From positions 372,001 through 436,000 of the forward strand of contig CAVZQZ010000010.1 in assembly GCA_963777565.1 (NCBI GenBank): 64,000 bases of DNA, read 5' to 3'. The first letter of the stretch is position 1. The number at the start of each line of letters is the position of its first letter. The notes under the pieces were generated by a model, which searched no databases, had not been told where the DNA came from, and saw only the letters and a program-made list of their open reading frames with translations. Position numbers and translations under genes: made by a program. Positions 1-7,402 of this stretch are shown here, one piece after another. This stretch comes from CALMEC01 sp963777565 (lineage in GTDB: Bacteria > Actinomycetota > Thermoleophilia > Miltoncostaeales > Miltoncostaeaceae).

Positions 1-823
1 TGATCATCTTCATGTACTTGCAGATGGCACGCTCCGACACGGTCTCGAACCGCTTGCCGGGCACGTCCTTCTCGAGACGGTGGATGATCCCGTTCTCGGT
101 CGCGACCAGGAAGCGCTCGGCCGGTGACTGCCGCGCGAAGTCGACCATGCCCTCCGTCGAGAGGATGTGGGTCTTGTTGTCGGCGAACGCCATGCACTTG
201 CTGGCGCACCCGCACTCGGGGTGGACGAGCAACTCCGCGTCCGGTGCGTTCGCCCGGGCCTGCGCGATGTCCTCCGGGTGGATGTCGGCGTGCACGTGGC
301 ACTCGCCGAGCCACTTCGTGAGGCGGCGGCCCGTGACGCGCTCCAGCCAGATGCCGAGGAACTGGTCGGGGAGGAACAGGATCTCCCGGTCCTCGGGGAT
401 CGCGTCGATCACCGCGCGCGCGTTGCCGCTCGTGCAGCAGTAGTCGCTCTCGGCCTTCACCTCGGCCGTGGTGTTGACGTAGCTCACGACGACCGCGCCG
501 GGATGGTCTTGCTTCCACGCGCGGAGCTGGTCGGCGTCGATCGACGCGGCCAGCGAGCAGCCCGCGTCGAGATCGGGGATGAGCACCGTCTTGTCGGGCG
601 CGAGGATCACCGCGGTCTCGGCCATGAAGTGCACGCCGCAGAAGACGATCGCCTCGGCGTCCGTCGCCGCCGCCTGGCGCGACAGGCCGAGCGAGTCACC
701 CACGAAGTCGGCGACGTCCTGCACCTCCGGTACCTGGTAGTTGTGCGCCAGGATGACCGCGTCGCGCTCGCGGGCGAGGGCACGTACCTCGTCCTGGATC
801 GTCGTAATGAGCTGCGTGGTCAC
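1..823 (-). CDS. nadA: Quinolinate synthase NadA (3' end outside window)
   Basis: Quinolinate synthase is the cytosolic 4Fe-4S enzyme that condenses iminoaspartate with dihydroxyacetone phosphate to quinolinate in de novo NAD synthesis. The 274 visible codons hold the AHNYQVPE motif near the N-terminus, CGVHFMAET, YCCTSGNA, GECHVH and, close to the left edge, HPECGCASKC, so the family cysteines are present. The C-terminus is off the window. The GTG start at 823-821 overlaps the nadC stop (822-820), so translation is probably coupled. It is the last gene of nadB-nadC-nadA. The start rests on this overlap and on the motif position; the identity is secure. Confidence 0.95.
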   Translation of the reverse strand, partial: MTTQLITTIQDEVRALARERDAVILAHNYQVPEVQDVADFVGDSLGLSRQAAATDAEAIVFCGVHFMAETAVILAPDKTVLIPDLDAGCSLAASIDADQLRAWKQDHPGAVVVSYVNTTAEVKAESDYCCTSGNARAVIDAIPEDREILFLPDQFLGIWLERVTGRRLTKWLGECHVHADIHPEDIAQARANAPDAELLVHPECGCASKCMAFADNKTHILSTEGMVDFARQSPAERFLVATENGIIHRLEKDVPGKRFETVSERAICKYMKMI

Positions 824-1656
824 GTGACCTCCAATGAGACGTCGAACCAGCTCGCGGAATGGGTGATCGCGCCGACGGAGATCACGTCGACGCCGGTGAG
901 CGCGACCTCGCGGACGTTGGCGAGCGTGATGCCGCCCGAGGCCTCGACCTCGGCGCGACCGGCGACGACGCCGACCGCTTCGCGCATCAGGTCCGGCGGC
1001 ATGTTGTCGAGCATGATCCGCTCCGCCCCGCCGGCGACGGCGTCGCGAAGCTGCGTGAGATCCTCGACCTCGACCGTGATCGGCAGGTCGGGGTGGGCCG
1101 CCCGGGCGAGCGCGAGCGCGGGCAGCACGCCTCCGGCGATGCGCAGGTGGTTGTCTTTGATGAGGAACGCGTCGTACAGGCCCATGCGGTGGTTCACGCC
1201 TCCCCCGCAGGCCACCGCGTACTTTTCCAGCGCGCGCAGACCGGGCATCGTCTTGCGGGTGTCGAGGATGCCGACGCCCGTGCCTGCGACGGCGTCGACG
1301 TAGGCGCGCGTCGAAGTGGCGACACCGCTGAGACGTCCGAGAAGGTTGAGCGCGATGCGCTCCCCGGCCAGCACGGCCCGGGCCGGGCCCTCGATCCGCG
1401 CCAGCTCGACCGGCGGTGCGTCCACGGCGGTCCCGTCGGCGACGAACGGCGTGACCGCGACCTCGGGGTCGATCGCACGGTAGACGTGCTCGACAAGGCC
1501 CAGGCCCGCGACGACGCCAGCCTGTGTTGCCAGGACCGTCGCGGCGCAGCGCTCGTCGGCTGGGATGATCGCCTCCCCGGTGACGTCCCCCGTGCCGAGG
1601 TCCTCTGCGACGGCGAGCGCCACGATCGCGTCGAGTCCGGTGAGGGTCAGTTCCAT
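820..1656 (-). CDS. nadC: Nicotinate-nucleotide pyrophosphorylase (quinolinate phosphoribosyltransferase)
   Basis: This enzyme transfers phosphoribose from PRPP to quinolinate with decarboxylation, giving nicotinate mononucleotide, the step after NadA. The 278-aa length is normal for the family. Visible hallmarks are AEDLGTGDVT near the N-terminus, TRKTMPGLR, GGGVNHRMGLYDAFLIKDNH in the middle, and LDNMP and EASGGI in the C-terminal barrel. Its start overlaps the end of nadB by 10 bp and its stop overlaps the nadA start, so the three genes form one coupled operon. No oddities were seen. Confidence 0.97.
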   Translation of the reverse strand: MELTLTGLDAIVALAVAEDLGTGDVTGEAIIPADERCAATVLATQAGVVAGLGLVEHVYRAIDPEVAVTPFVADGTAVDAPPVELARIEGPARAVLAGERIALNLLGRLSGVATSTRAYVDAVAGTGVGILDTRKTMPGLRALEKYAVACGGGVNHRMGLYDAFLIKDNHLRIAGGVLPALALARAAHPDLPITVEVEDLTQLRDAVAGGAERIMLDNMPPDLMREAVGVVAGRAEVEASGGITLANVREVALTGVDVISVGAITHSASWFDVSLEVT

Positions 1657-3080
1657 CGTTCCAGCACCGGGTCCTCATTGCGTCGCTGGACGATGTGGCC
1701 GGCGAGATGCTCGTCCTCGAACGGGTGGTCGGCGCGGAAGTGCACGCCGCGGCTTTCCTCGCGCTTGAGCGTCGATTGCGCGATGAGCCGCACGAGGGTG
1801 TGCGGCGCCTCCAGGAGCTGCTCGAGCCCGGCCCCGTCGCGGACGAGTCCGGCGTCGCGCCAGAGGGCCTCGCGCAACTCGGGGTCGGGACGCGGCTCCA
1901 TCGTCGGCGGTTCGGGGGCCCGGCGGGGGGTCGCGGGAACGGTCTCGGTCCCCGCGGCGATCGCGGCGCGCCGGCCGAACACGAGGCATTCGAGGAGCGA
2001 GTTGGAGGCGAGCCGGTTGGCGCCGTGGATGCCCGTGCACGCGCATTCGCCCGCCGCGTAGAGGCGCGCGAGGTCGGTCCGTCCATCGAGGTCGGTCACG
2101 ATCCCGCCGATGAAGTAGTGGGCTGCCGGGGCGACGGGGACCGGCACGAGCGCGGGGTCGTAGCCCGACTCTTCGATCGAGTTCATCAGGCCGGCGAACC
2201 GGTCGCGGTCGATCTTGCGCAGGTCGAGCAGCGCGGTGCCGTGGTCGTTGATCGCGCGGGCCACCACGTCGCGCGGCGCGAGCTCGTCGATGAAGCGCTC
2301 GCCGTGCTCGTCGAGCAGAACCGCCCCCGCGCCCCGCAAAGCTTCGGTCAGGAGCAGCGAGGTGCCGGCCAGCGCGGTGGGGTGGAACTGCGTGAACTCC
2401 ATGTCGGCGACGGCGGCGCCCGCCTTGTACGCGGCGGCGATCCCGCCGCCCACGGCGCTCGGCGCGTTGGTCGTGCGCGACCACAGCCCGGCCGCGCCGC
2501 CGGTCGCGAGGATCGTGGCCCGGCCGGCCACCGGTCCGGTGTCGGTGAGGACGCCGAAGCACTCGCCGCCGCCCGTCCACAGGCCGCGCACGCGCAACCC
2601 CTGGGAGATCGTGATGCGCGGGTCGGCGATCGCGCGCGCGGCGAGGGCGCGAGCCACGTGCGCACCCGTGGCGGCTCCGCCGGCGTGGACGATCCGGTTG
2701 CGGGAATGACCGCCTTCGAGCCCGAAGTCGTCCTCGAAGTCGACCCCCAGGTCGAGGAGGTCGCGGATGCGGGCGGGAGCATCGTTGACCAGCATGTGAA
2801 CGGCGCTCGGGCGGCAGATCCCCCGGCCGGCCGCATGCGTGTCTCGCTCGTGCAAGGAGGGGTGGTCGTCGTCGCCCATCGCGGCGGCGATGCCGCCCTG
2901 AGCGCGGGAGCTGTTCGTGTGGTCGACGGGCCCCGCGGTGATGAGGTGGACGTCGGCGTCGGCGGCGGCGACGATGGCCGCCTGCAGGCCGGCGATGCCC
3001 GATCCGACGACGATGACGGGGGCGTCCGCCTTGCGCCGACGCCCCGGGATCGCTAGTTTGCGACTAAGAGTCGAAAACAT
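1647..3080 (-). CDS. nadB: L-aspartate oxidase NadB
   Basis: This FAD enzyme oxidises L-aspartate to iminoaspartate, the substrate of NadA. The 477-aa protein has the dinucleotide-binding VVGSGIAGLQAA at about residues 22-33, NSSRAQGGIAAA around 57-68, the FTQFHPTAL substrate region, GERFIDELAPRDVVARA and, in the C-terminal third, GIHGANRLASNSLLE. It is first in the nadBCA operon. The ATG at 3080-3078 shares bases with the ATG of the divergent regulator. A TACACT box (3093-3088) lies 7 bases upstream, which fits a leaderless mRNA starting at the ATG. No later in-frame ATG, GTG or TTG precedes the FAD motif. Confidence 0.96.
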   Translation of the reverse strand: MFSTLSRKLAIPGRRRKADAPVIVVGSGIAGLQAAIVAAADADVHLITAGPVDHTNSSRAQGGIAAAMGDDDHPSLHERDTHAAGRGICRPSAVHMLVNDAPARIRDLLDLGVDFEDDFGLEGGHSRNRIVHAGGAATGAHVARALAARAIADPRITISQGLRVRGLWTGGGECFGVLTDTGPVAGRATILATGGAAGLWSRTTNAPSAVGGGIAAAYKAGAAVADMEFTQFHPTALAGTSLLLTEALRGAGAVLLDEHGERFIDELAPRDVVARAINDHGTALLDLRKIDRDRFAGLMNSIEESGYDPALVPVPVAPAAHYFIGGIVTDLDGRTDLARLYAAGECACTGIHGANRLASNSLLECLVFGRRAAIAAGTETVPATPRRAPEPPTMEPRPDPELREALWRDAGLVRDGAGLEQLLEAPHTLVRLIAQSTLKREESRGVHFRADHPFEDEHLAGHIVQRRNEDPVLERWN

Positions 3081-3093
3081 GGTGCGAAGTGTA
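3051..3093. promoter_or_regulatory. Divergent nadB/nrtR control region with palindrome
   Basis: The two divergent genes start within the same CATG (3078-3081). On the minus strand TACACT (3093-3088) sits 7 bases before the nadB ATG, a good -10 for a leaderless transcript. CGACT-AAG-AGTCG at 3061-3073 is a perfect inverted repeat and overlaps TAGT-N5-ACTA. It falls just inside nadB and just upstream of nrtR, where a bound repressor would block both genes. Assignment as the NrtR operator is inference from position. Confidence 0.55.
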
Positions 3094-3792
3094 GCAGACG
3101 CAGCCTTTCCGGCGGCGAACCAGGTCAGCCTCGCGGTGGTGTTCCAGGTGCGCGACGGCCGGCTCCAGGTGCTCCTGTGGCGCCGTGAACGCGACCCGTT
3201 CCGAGGCGCGTTCGCGCTGCCGGGCGGCTATCTCTCGCCGGGGGAGAGCCTTGAGGAGTCGATCACCCGCCACCTGGCGTCGAAGGTCGACGTGCGGGAG
3301 GTCGCGCACATGGAGCAGCTCGGCACCTGGAGCGACCCCCACCGGCACCCCTCCGAATGGCAGGTGGTCACCGCGTACCTCGGCCTGGTCGCCGCCGACC
3401 TCGACCCCGCGCTGCCGGCCGACACGTCGTGGTGGCCGGTCGACGCGCTGCCGGACCTCGCGTTCGACCACGGGGCCATCATCCTGACGGCGCGCGAGCG
3501 TCTGCGCGCGAAGCTCTCCTACACGAACATCGGCTTTGCCCTCGCGCCGCCGACGTTCACGATCTCGGAGCTCCGCGACATCTACGTCGCCGCGCTGGGG
3601 CACCCCGTTTCGGCGACCAACCTGCAACGCGTCCTGGTGCGCCGGGGCGAGTTGGTGCCCACGGGCGAACGGCGCGCCCCGGGCGCGGTGGGTGGCCGTC
3701 CGGCGGCCGAATTCACCTTCCGGGTCCGCGCGCTCGAGGTGACCGACCAGTTCGCGGTGCTGCGGCCACCGCGAGCGGGAACGTCCGGTTGA
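3079..3792 (+). CDS. nrtR: NrtR-type Nudix/winged-helix regulator of NAD metabolism
   Basis: The 237-aa protein has an N-terminal Nudix-like domain (VSLAVVFQVRDGRLQVLLWRR, then GAFALPGGYLSPGESLEESI) and a C-terminal winged-helix region (FTISELRDIYVAALGHPVSATNLQRVLVRR). This is the NrtR architecture, in which a degenerate ADP-ribose-pyrophosphatase domain senses an NAD metabolite and the wing binds DNA. The Nudix box has LEESITRHLASKVDV in place of the REXXEE core, so catalysis is probably lost, as in other NrtR regulators. It is divergent from nadBCA with overlapping start codons, which supports repression of NAD synthesis and of itself. The start could be the GTG at 3082. Confidence 0.85.
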   Translation: MVRSVADAAFPAANQVSLAVVFQVRDGRLQVLLWRRERDPFRGAFALPGGYLSPGESLEESITRHLASKVDVREVAHMEQLGTWSDPHRHPSEWQVVTAYLGLVAADLDPALPADTSWWPVDALPDLAFDHGAIILTARERLRAKLSYTNIGFALAPPTFTISELRDIYVAALGHPVSATNLQRVLVRRGELVPTGERRAPGAVGGRPAAEFTFRVRALEVTDQFAVLRPPRAGTSG

Positions 3793-3808
3793 CGGGTGAG
3801 ACGGCCCG

Positions 3809-4447
3809 TCAGCCGAGCAGCTCGAAGGTGACGCTCACGGTCACCTCGAGCTCCTGAGCTTGAGGTGCCAGGGGCGGCGCATCCGCCTGGGCCGCCATCG
3901 CCTGCGCCCGCGGCGCGTACCCCGTCCAGCCGGTCGGCGCGTCGTGAGCCGAATCGTCGATCCGGACGGCCGCGCCCACCGAGCGGCCGGCGGCGGCAGC
4001 CATGCGCTCCGCCGTGGCTCGGGACGCGACCACGGCGTCCGCGAGCAGCTCGTCGCGTATCGCCGAGCGTTCCGCGATCTCGAACGTCGGGCCATCCAGG
4101 CGGATCGCTCCGGCATCGAGCGCGAGCTGGCCGAGCTCCGCGGCGACCTGCAGGCTGCCCCGGATCGTCACCGCCGCCCCGGCGAGGTAGCCGATCCGCC
4201 GCTTGCCGCGCTCGTCCCACTCGGGGTGGACGAAGATGCCACCCGCCGACACCTCGGCACCGTCGGGCGCCTGGCCGGCGACCGCCGTCGTGAGCTCCGA
4301 CAGCTTTGCCGAACACGCGGCGAACGCCTCGCGCTGCGTCTCGCCACGACCCTCGACCGTGGCGCTCCAGGTCGCGATGTCGGGCACCACACGCCGAGTC
4401 GCGCGGCCGGTCACCGTGATGCCGGGTGGCCGCGGCATGCGGGTCAC
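3809..4447 (-). CDS. SIMPL (DUF541) domain protein
   Basis: The 212-aa protein has the SIMPL/DUF541 pattern: ITVTGRATRRVVPDIATWSATVEGRGETQREAFAA at the N-terminus, a middle segment with GIFVHPEWDERGKRRIGYLAGAAVTI, and the C-terminal LEVTVSVTFEL strand. Many family members are periplasmic, but no signal peptide is visible, so this one is probably cytosolic. The molecular function of the family is poorly known. The GTG start at 4447 overlaps the stop of the upstream zinc-finger gene (GTGA), so it is the third gene of a coupled operon. An alternative ATG lies three codons downstream. Confidence 0.8.
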   Translation of the reverse strand: MTRMPRPPGITVTGRATRRVVPDIATWSATVEGRGETQREAFAACSAKLSELTTAVAGQAPDGAEVSAGGIFVHPEWDERGKRRIGYLAGAAVTIRGSLQVAAELGQLALDAGAIRLDGPTFEIAERSAIRDELLADAVVASRATAERMAAAAGRSVGAAVRIDDSAHDAPTGWTGYAPRAQAMAAQADAPPLAPQAQELEVTVSVTFELLG

Positions 4448-4734
4448 GCGAGCTCCGGCAGGTCGACGACGAAGTACACGTCGTCAACCGAGCACCAGCA
4501 CCAGTCCTCGCCCGGCTCGATGGAGCGTTCGAGCGGGTGCTCCGCCTCGCGCGCGTGGCGGCTCGCGTGCCGGTTCGGGGACGAGTCGCAGCAGCCGACC
4601 TTGCCGCAGGTCAGGCAGACGCGCAGGTGTACCCACACGCCGCCGATCGCGAGGCAGTCCTCGCAGCCGGGCACGCCGGCGCGGGTCGGCACGGCGTCGA
4701 CGGCGATCATGTCGAGGTGTGTGCACTCGCTCAT
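4444..4734 (-). CDS. UBP-type zinc finger protein
   Basis: The 96-aa protein is rich in Cys and His in the zf-UBP order: C-x-H near the start, CEDCLAIGG, VHLRVCLTCGKVGCCDSS, HASRHAREAEHPLERSIEPGEDWCWCSVDDVYF. In eukaryotes this fold binds ubiquitin C-termini. Bacterial single-domain versions exist but their partner is unknown, so no function is assigned. The ATG at 4734 overlaps the TGA of the upstream Fe-S gene (ATGA), and its own stop overlaps the SIMPL start. Sequence recognition is strong. Confidence 0.85.
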   Translation of the reverse strand: MSECTHLDMIAVDAVPTRAGVPGCEDCLAIGGVWVHLRVCLTCGKVGCCDSSPNRHASRHAREAEHPLERSIEPGEDWCWCSVDDVYFVVDLPELA

Positions 4735-4889
4735 GGGGCGGTGAGGTCCGGGTCGCACCACGGGTTGCGTCCGCTCGCGAACAGGTCGTTGCGCGCCCGG
4801 GTGCATTCGCCCACCTGGATGCACAGGCGCTTGTCCCAGTGCATTGCGACGGCCGTTCCGGGGTAGCGGAAGATCGACTTCTCGCTCAT
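4731..4889 (-). CDS. Small (4Fe-4S) mono-cluster protein (Fer4_19-like)
   Basis: The protein has only 52 residues. It carries the pattern seen in divergent 4Fe-4S mono-cluster proteins: VAMHWDKRLCIQVGECTRARNDLF followed by GRNPWCDPD. Three cysteines (the C-x5-C pair and the one after NPW) could ligate a cluster. The family is usually slightly longer and often sits beside CDGSH proteins; here the partner is a zinc finger. AAGGAGCGCC precedes the ATG at 4889. It is first in a three-gene overlapping operon with the UBP finger and the SIMPL protein. Confidence 0.75.
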   Translation of the reverse strand: MSEKSIFRYPGTAVAMHWDKRLCIQVGECTRARNDLFASGRNPWCDPDLTAP

Positions 4890-5097
4890 GGCGCTCCTTT
4901 GGCTCGTCGGCGAGGCGGGCGAGTCAACGACGCCGAGACTAGCGGGCTCGAAAATGGTGCGACCCCCCATCCGTTGGGCCGCCTGTCGAACGCCCCGCAC
5001 GGCAACACTCGCCGGAGGGCCACACCGCGCAAGCCGCGTGCGCTCTATCGTCGGAATCGGGTGGCAACGCGCGTTCCCGCAACGAGAGGAGGCCCCC

Positions 5098-5334
5098 GTG
5101 GGCGAAGCGATGTACGACCCGTTGGACACCGTTCAGTGGATGCTGGCCGGCGTCCGGGCCGAGGTGCTGGCTCACGTGATCCCGATGGACAACGGCAAGA
5201 CCAAGAAGAAGACGAAGGCGCAGCGCGAGGCCGACCGCCTGCGTTACGAGACCCTGTGCGAGGTGCTCTGGAACGTGTCCGGGCGGCAGGAGCCGCTCGA
5301 CGAGTTCGCGGGCCGCATGCTCGAAGCCGCGTAG
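5098..5334 (+). CDS. Small hypothetical protein
   Basis: This 78-aa protein is not recognised. GAGAGGAGG at 5084-5092 lies 5 bases before the GTG at 5098, which sets the start; the longer upstream reading frame has no ribosome site. The sequence begins with MYDPLDTVQWML after four residues, has a lysine-rich stretch (GKTKKKTKAQREADRLR) and a helical, acidic C-terminus. There is no signal peptide or membrane segment. It stands alone between the divergent Fe-S/zinc-finger operon and DUF4396. Confidence 0.65.
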   Translation: MGEAMYDPLDTVQWMLAGVRAEVLAHVIPMDNGKTKKKTKAQREADRLRYETLCEVLWNVSGRQEPLDEFAGRMLEAA

Positions 5335-5553
5335 CCTGCGCTCGGCTCTCTCGAGCGGGTGACGCGGCGCGGGTTCGGAGGCTTCGCGTCCCCGTAAGCT
5401 CAGCCGATGGCTGAGCTCGGCGGCACTGCCGCGATCGCGGGGGCTCGTGGCTGTGCGGCCTCGAGATCGCCCGCGTTCTCGCTGGGAGTGACGCGGGCGA
5501 TCCGCCCGCGACCTGCGCCCGGATGGGTGGCGACGCCGGACCGCCGAGCCGCG

Positions 5554-6027
5554 TCAGTGGTGGGCGTGGGCTACGGCGTGACCCTTGCCGCGGGCGATGA
5601 GGTATCGGTTGACAGGCAGCGTCACCACAAAGGCGACGGCCAGGGCGATCGCAAGGCTCCACCAGAACAGCGGGTCGCCGAGGCCGGCGTCCAGCGCCCC
5701 GGGAATCGCGAGCACCAAGGTGTTGTCGACGAGCTCCATGACGGCGATTGAGAGGGTGTCGGCGGCGAGCGCGGTTCCCGCGACCGTCCGCAGGTCGAAG
5801 CCGGTCCGAAGCAGCGGCAGTGCGGTCAGGCCGTAGCCGAACACGAACGCGAGGCCGATCGCGAGGGCGATCGTCGCGGCGTTGCTCCAGCCCAAGGCCG
5901 TACCGATCGCGAGACCCGCGATCTCGCCGATTGCGCACCCGGTGAGGCAGTGCGCGGTCGCGAACATCGCCATCCTGGTGAGACTCGGTCCGGTCGTGGT
6001 GTGAGTGCCGCGGGCATGAGTGGCCAT
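5554..6027 (-). CDS. DUF4396 integral membrane protein, CsoR-controlled
   Basis: The 157-aa protein has four hydrophobic segments (around FATAHCLTGCAIGEIAGLAIG, TIALAIGLAFVFGYGL, SIAVMELVDNTLVLAI and FWWSLAIALAVAFVV) and a His-rich tail ending HAVAHAHH; its N-terminus also has His residues. This fits DUF4396. The conserved Cys pair C-x4-C and the terminal histidines would suit metal handling. The start ATG at 6027 is preceded by GAGGGAG. A TGTTTC-N17-TAGTAT promoter (6070-6042) has its -10 inside a CsoR-type operator. A role in copper handling is inferred from that control; transport direction is unknown. Confidence 0.75.
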   Translation of the reverse strand: MATHARGTHTTTGPSLTRMAMFATAHCLTGCAIGEIAGLAIGTALGWSNAATIALAIGLAFVFGYGLTALPLLRTGFDLRTVAGTALAADTLSIAVMELVDNTLVLAIPGALDAGLGDPLFWWSLAIALAVAFVVTLPVNRYLIARGKGHAVAHAHH

Positions 6028-6041
6028 CGTCGGCTCCCTCG

Positions 6042-6136
6042 ATACTAGGTAGGAGTATGAGCCCGAAACATAGATACTCCCCATGGGTATGTCAAGTGAT
6101 CGACCAAGAGGGTGCTCGCATACTCGGTGGGAGTAC
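6042..6136. promoter_or_regulatory. Three CsoR-type operators between DUF4396 and csoR
   Basis: Three 17-bp sites share ATACT-N7-AGTAT symmetry: ATACTAGGTAGGAGTAT (6042-6058), ATACTCCCCATGGGTAT (6074-6090) and ATACTCGGTGGGAGTAC (6120-6136). Site 1 covers the -10 of the DUF4396 gene. Site 3 ends 2 bases before the TAGGAT box of the repressor gene. This resembles the GC-rich inverted repeats bound by CsoR proteins. Site 2 could assist either promoter. Confidence 0.75.
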
Positions 6137-6150
6137 GTTAGGATCGGCGC

Positions 6151-6450
6151 ATGATGCAAGCACGCCCAGAGAGGCAGGGCAGTTACGCGCCGACGAAGGA
6201 CCGCCTCGGCAAGCGCGTCGCTCGCATCGAGGGGCAGGTGCGGGGGATCGGCCGGATGATCGACGAGGAGCGCTACTGCATCGACGTGCTGCAGCAGATC
6301 AGCGCGGCGCGTGCCGCGCTGGACAAGGTGGCGCTCGAGCTCGTCGACGACCACGTCCGCCACTGCGTGATCGACGCGGACTCCGGTGAACGCGAGGCGA
6401 TGACGCAGGAGCTCATGACGGCGATCGGTCGCCTGGTGGGCGGTCGCTGA
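6151..6450 (+). CDS. csoR: CsoR-family copper-sensing repressor
   Basis: The 99-aa all-helical DUF156 protein has KDRLGKRVARIEGQVRGIGRMIDEERYCIDVLQQISAAR and DDHVRHCVIDA. The three Cu(I) ligands of CsoR are present with correct spacing: C43, H68 and C72. That favours a copper sensor over RcnR/FrmR-type specificities. The ATG at 6151 is 6 bases after TAGGAT (6139-6144), consistent with a leaderless, self-repressed transcript. It is divergent from the DUF4396 gene and overlaps the following VOC gene by one base. Confidence 0.92.
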   Translation: MMQARPERQGSYAPTKDRLGKRVARIEGQVRGIGRMIDEERYCIDVLQQISAARAALDKVALELVDDHVRHCVIDADSGEREAMTQELMTAIGRLVGGR

Positions 6451-6878
6451 TGGATCAGCGCGTGTCGCTCATCACCCTCGGCGTCGCCGACGTCGACGCG
6501 GCGAGGGCCTTCTACGAGCAGCTCGGCTGGCGATGCGACCTCCCACTCGACGACGTGGCCTTCTTCCAGGCCGGCGGGCTGGTGTTCTCGCTGTGGGGAC
6601 GCGATCGGCTCGCGGCCGACAGTGAGGTCACCGACGGCGGTGGCTGGGGCGGCGTGACCCTCGCCCACAACGTGGCCACCCGTGAGGAGGTCGCCCGGGT
6701 CATCGACGAGGCCCGCGCCGCCGGTGCGGTGATCGGACGCGAGCCGGGCGACACGTTCTATGGCGGCTACTCCGGGATCTTCATCGACCCCGACGGGCAC
6801 CCGTGGGAGGTGGCCCACAATCCGGGCTTTCCGCTGAACGCGGACGGCACCATCTCGCTGCCGACCCCCGGCGGGTAG
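6450..6878 (+). CDS. VOC/glyoxalase-like protein
   Basis: The 142-aa vicinal-oxygen-chelate protein has a paired beta-alpha-beta fold: VSLITLGVADVDAARAFYEQLGW at the N-terminus and YGGYSGIFIDPDGHPWEVAHNPGF at the C-terminus. The H and E near the end match metal-ligand positions of the superfamily. The substrate cannot be read from sequence; relatives include bleomycin-resistance-like proteins. The ATG overlaps the csoR stop (TGATG), so it is co-transcribed with the copper repressor. No link to copper is established. Confidence 0.85.
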   Translation: MDQRVSLITLGVADVDAARAFYEQLGWRCDLPLDDVAFFQAGGLVFSLWGRDRLAADSEVTDGGGWGGVTLAHNVATREEVARVIDEARAAGAVIGREPGDTFYGGYSGIFIDPDGHPWEVAHNPGFPLNADGTISLPTPGG

Positions 6879-6888
6879 CGCCGGTCCA

Positions 6889-7335
6889 TCAGACGCTTGG
6901 CAAGACGGTCCGCGGCGCCGTTAGCCACCGGTGGGCGCGCAGGTCGATCGATTGGGCGCCGGCTCCCGACTTCAGCAGCACGAGCATCGCCAGCAGCAAT
7001 GCCGGGGCGAGGCCCAGGTGCACCGGGCCGCCGTCGATTCGTCCCGCGGTCGCGATCGCGCCGAGCATGTTCCCGGCGAGTGCGAAGGCGACCGGCCGGG
7101 TGAGGAACCCGGCGACGAGCATGAGCCCGCCGGCGAGCTCGAGGACGCCGACGAGGTAGGTCGTGACCTCCGGAAACGGGATGCCATACCGGTCGAAGGC
7201 GTTCGACTCGGCGTCGTAGCGGGTGAACTTGCCGACCGAGAACGCCACGAAGATCACGCCGGCCGCGACGCGCAGCGTCAGCGCCGCGATCGACGGTCGC
7301 GTGGCCAGGAGCGATGCGAACGTATGGCGCGTCAC
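6889..7335 (-). CDS. DoxX-family membrane protein
   Basis: The 148-aa protein has about four transmembrane helices: LTLRVAAGVIFVAFSVGKF, TTYLVGVLELAGGLMLVAGFL, VAFALAGNMLGAIA and HLGLAPALLLAMLVLL. This is the DoxX/SURF4-like arrangement, and the F-x-x-x-G-K-F motif and the LEL..G helix are typical. The role is uncertain; relatives take part in thiosulfate oxidation or oxidative stress. The GTG at 7335 (V-T-R-H-T-F) starts just before the first helix. It is convergent with the VOC gene; the stops lie 11 bases apart. Confidence 0.85.
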   Translation of the reverse strand: MTRHTFASLLATRPSIAALTLRVAAGVIFVAFSVGKFTRYDAESNAFDRYGIPFPEVTTYLVGVLELAGGLMLVAGFLTRPVAFALAGNMLGAIATAGRIDGGPVHLGLAPALLLAMLVLLKSGAGAQSIDLRAHRWLTAPRTVLPSV

Positions 7336-7402
7336 GGTTCGTCCAATCGACGGGGCCTGAAGGGTAGGTCGCCCGCCGTACGAATCCGTTACATGCCGCG
7401 GG

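Noticed and set aside
859..3056. Long plus-strand frames (for example 859-2061 and 1695-3056) opposite nadC and nadB
   Set aside because: They are antisense shadows produced by high GC at third positions; the minus-strand genes have clear family motifs.
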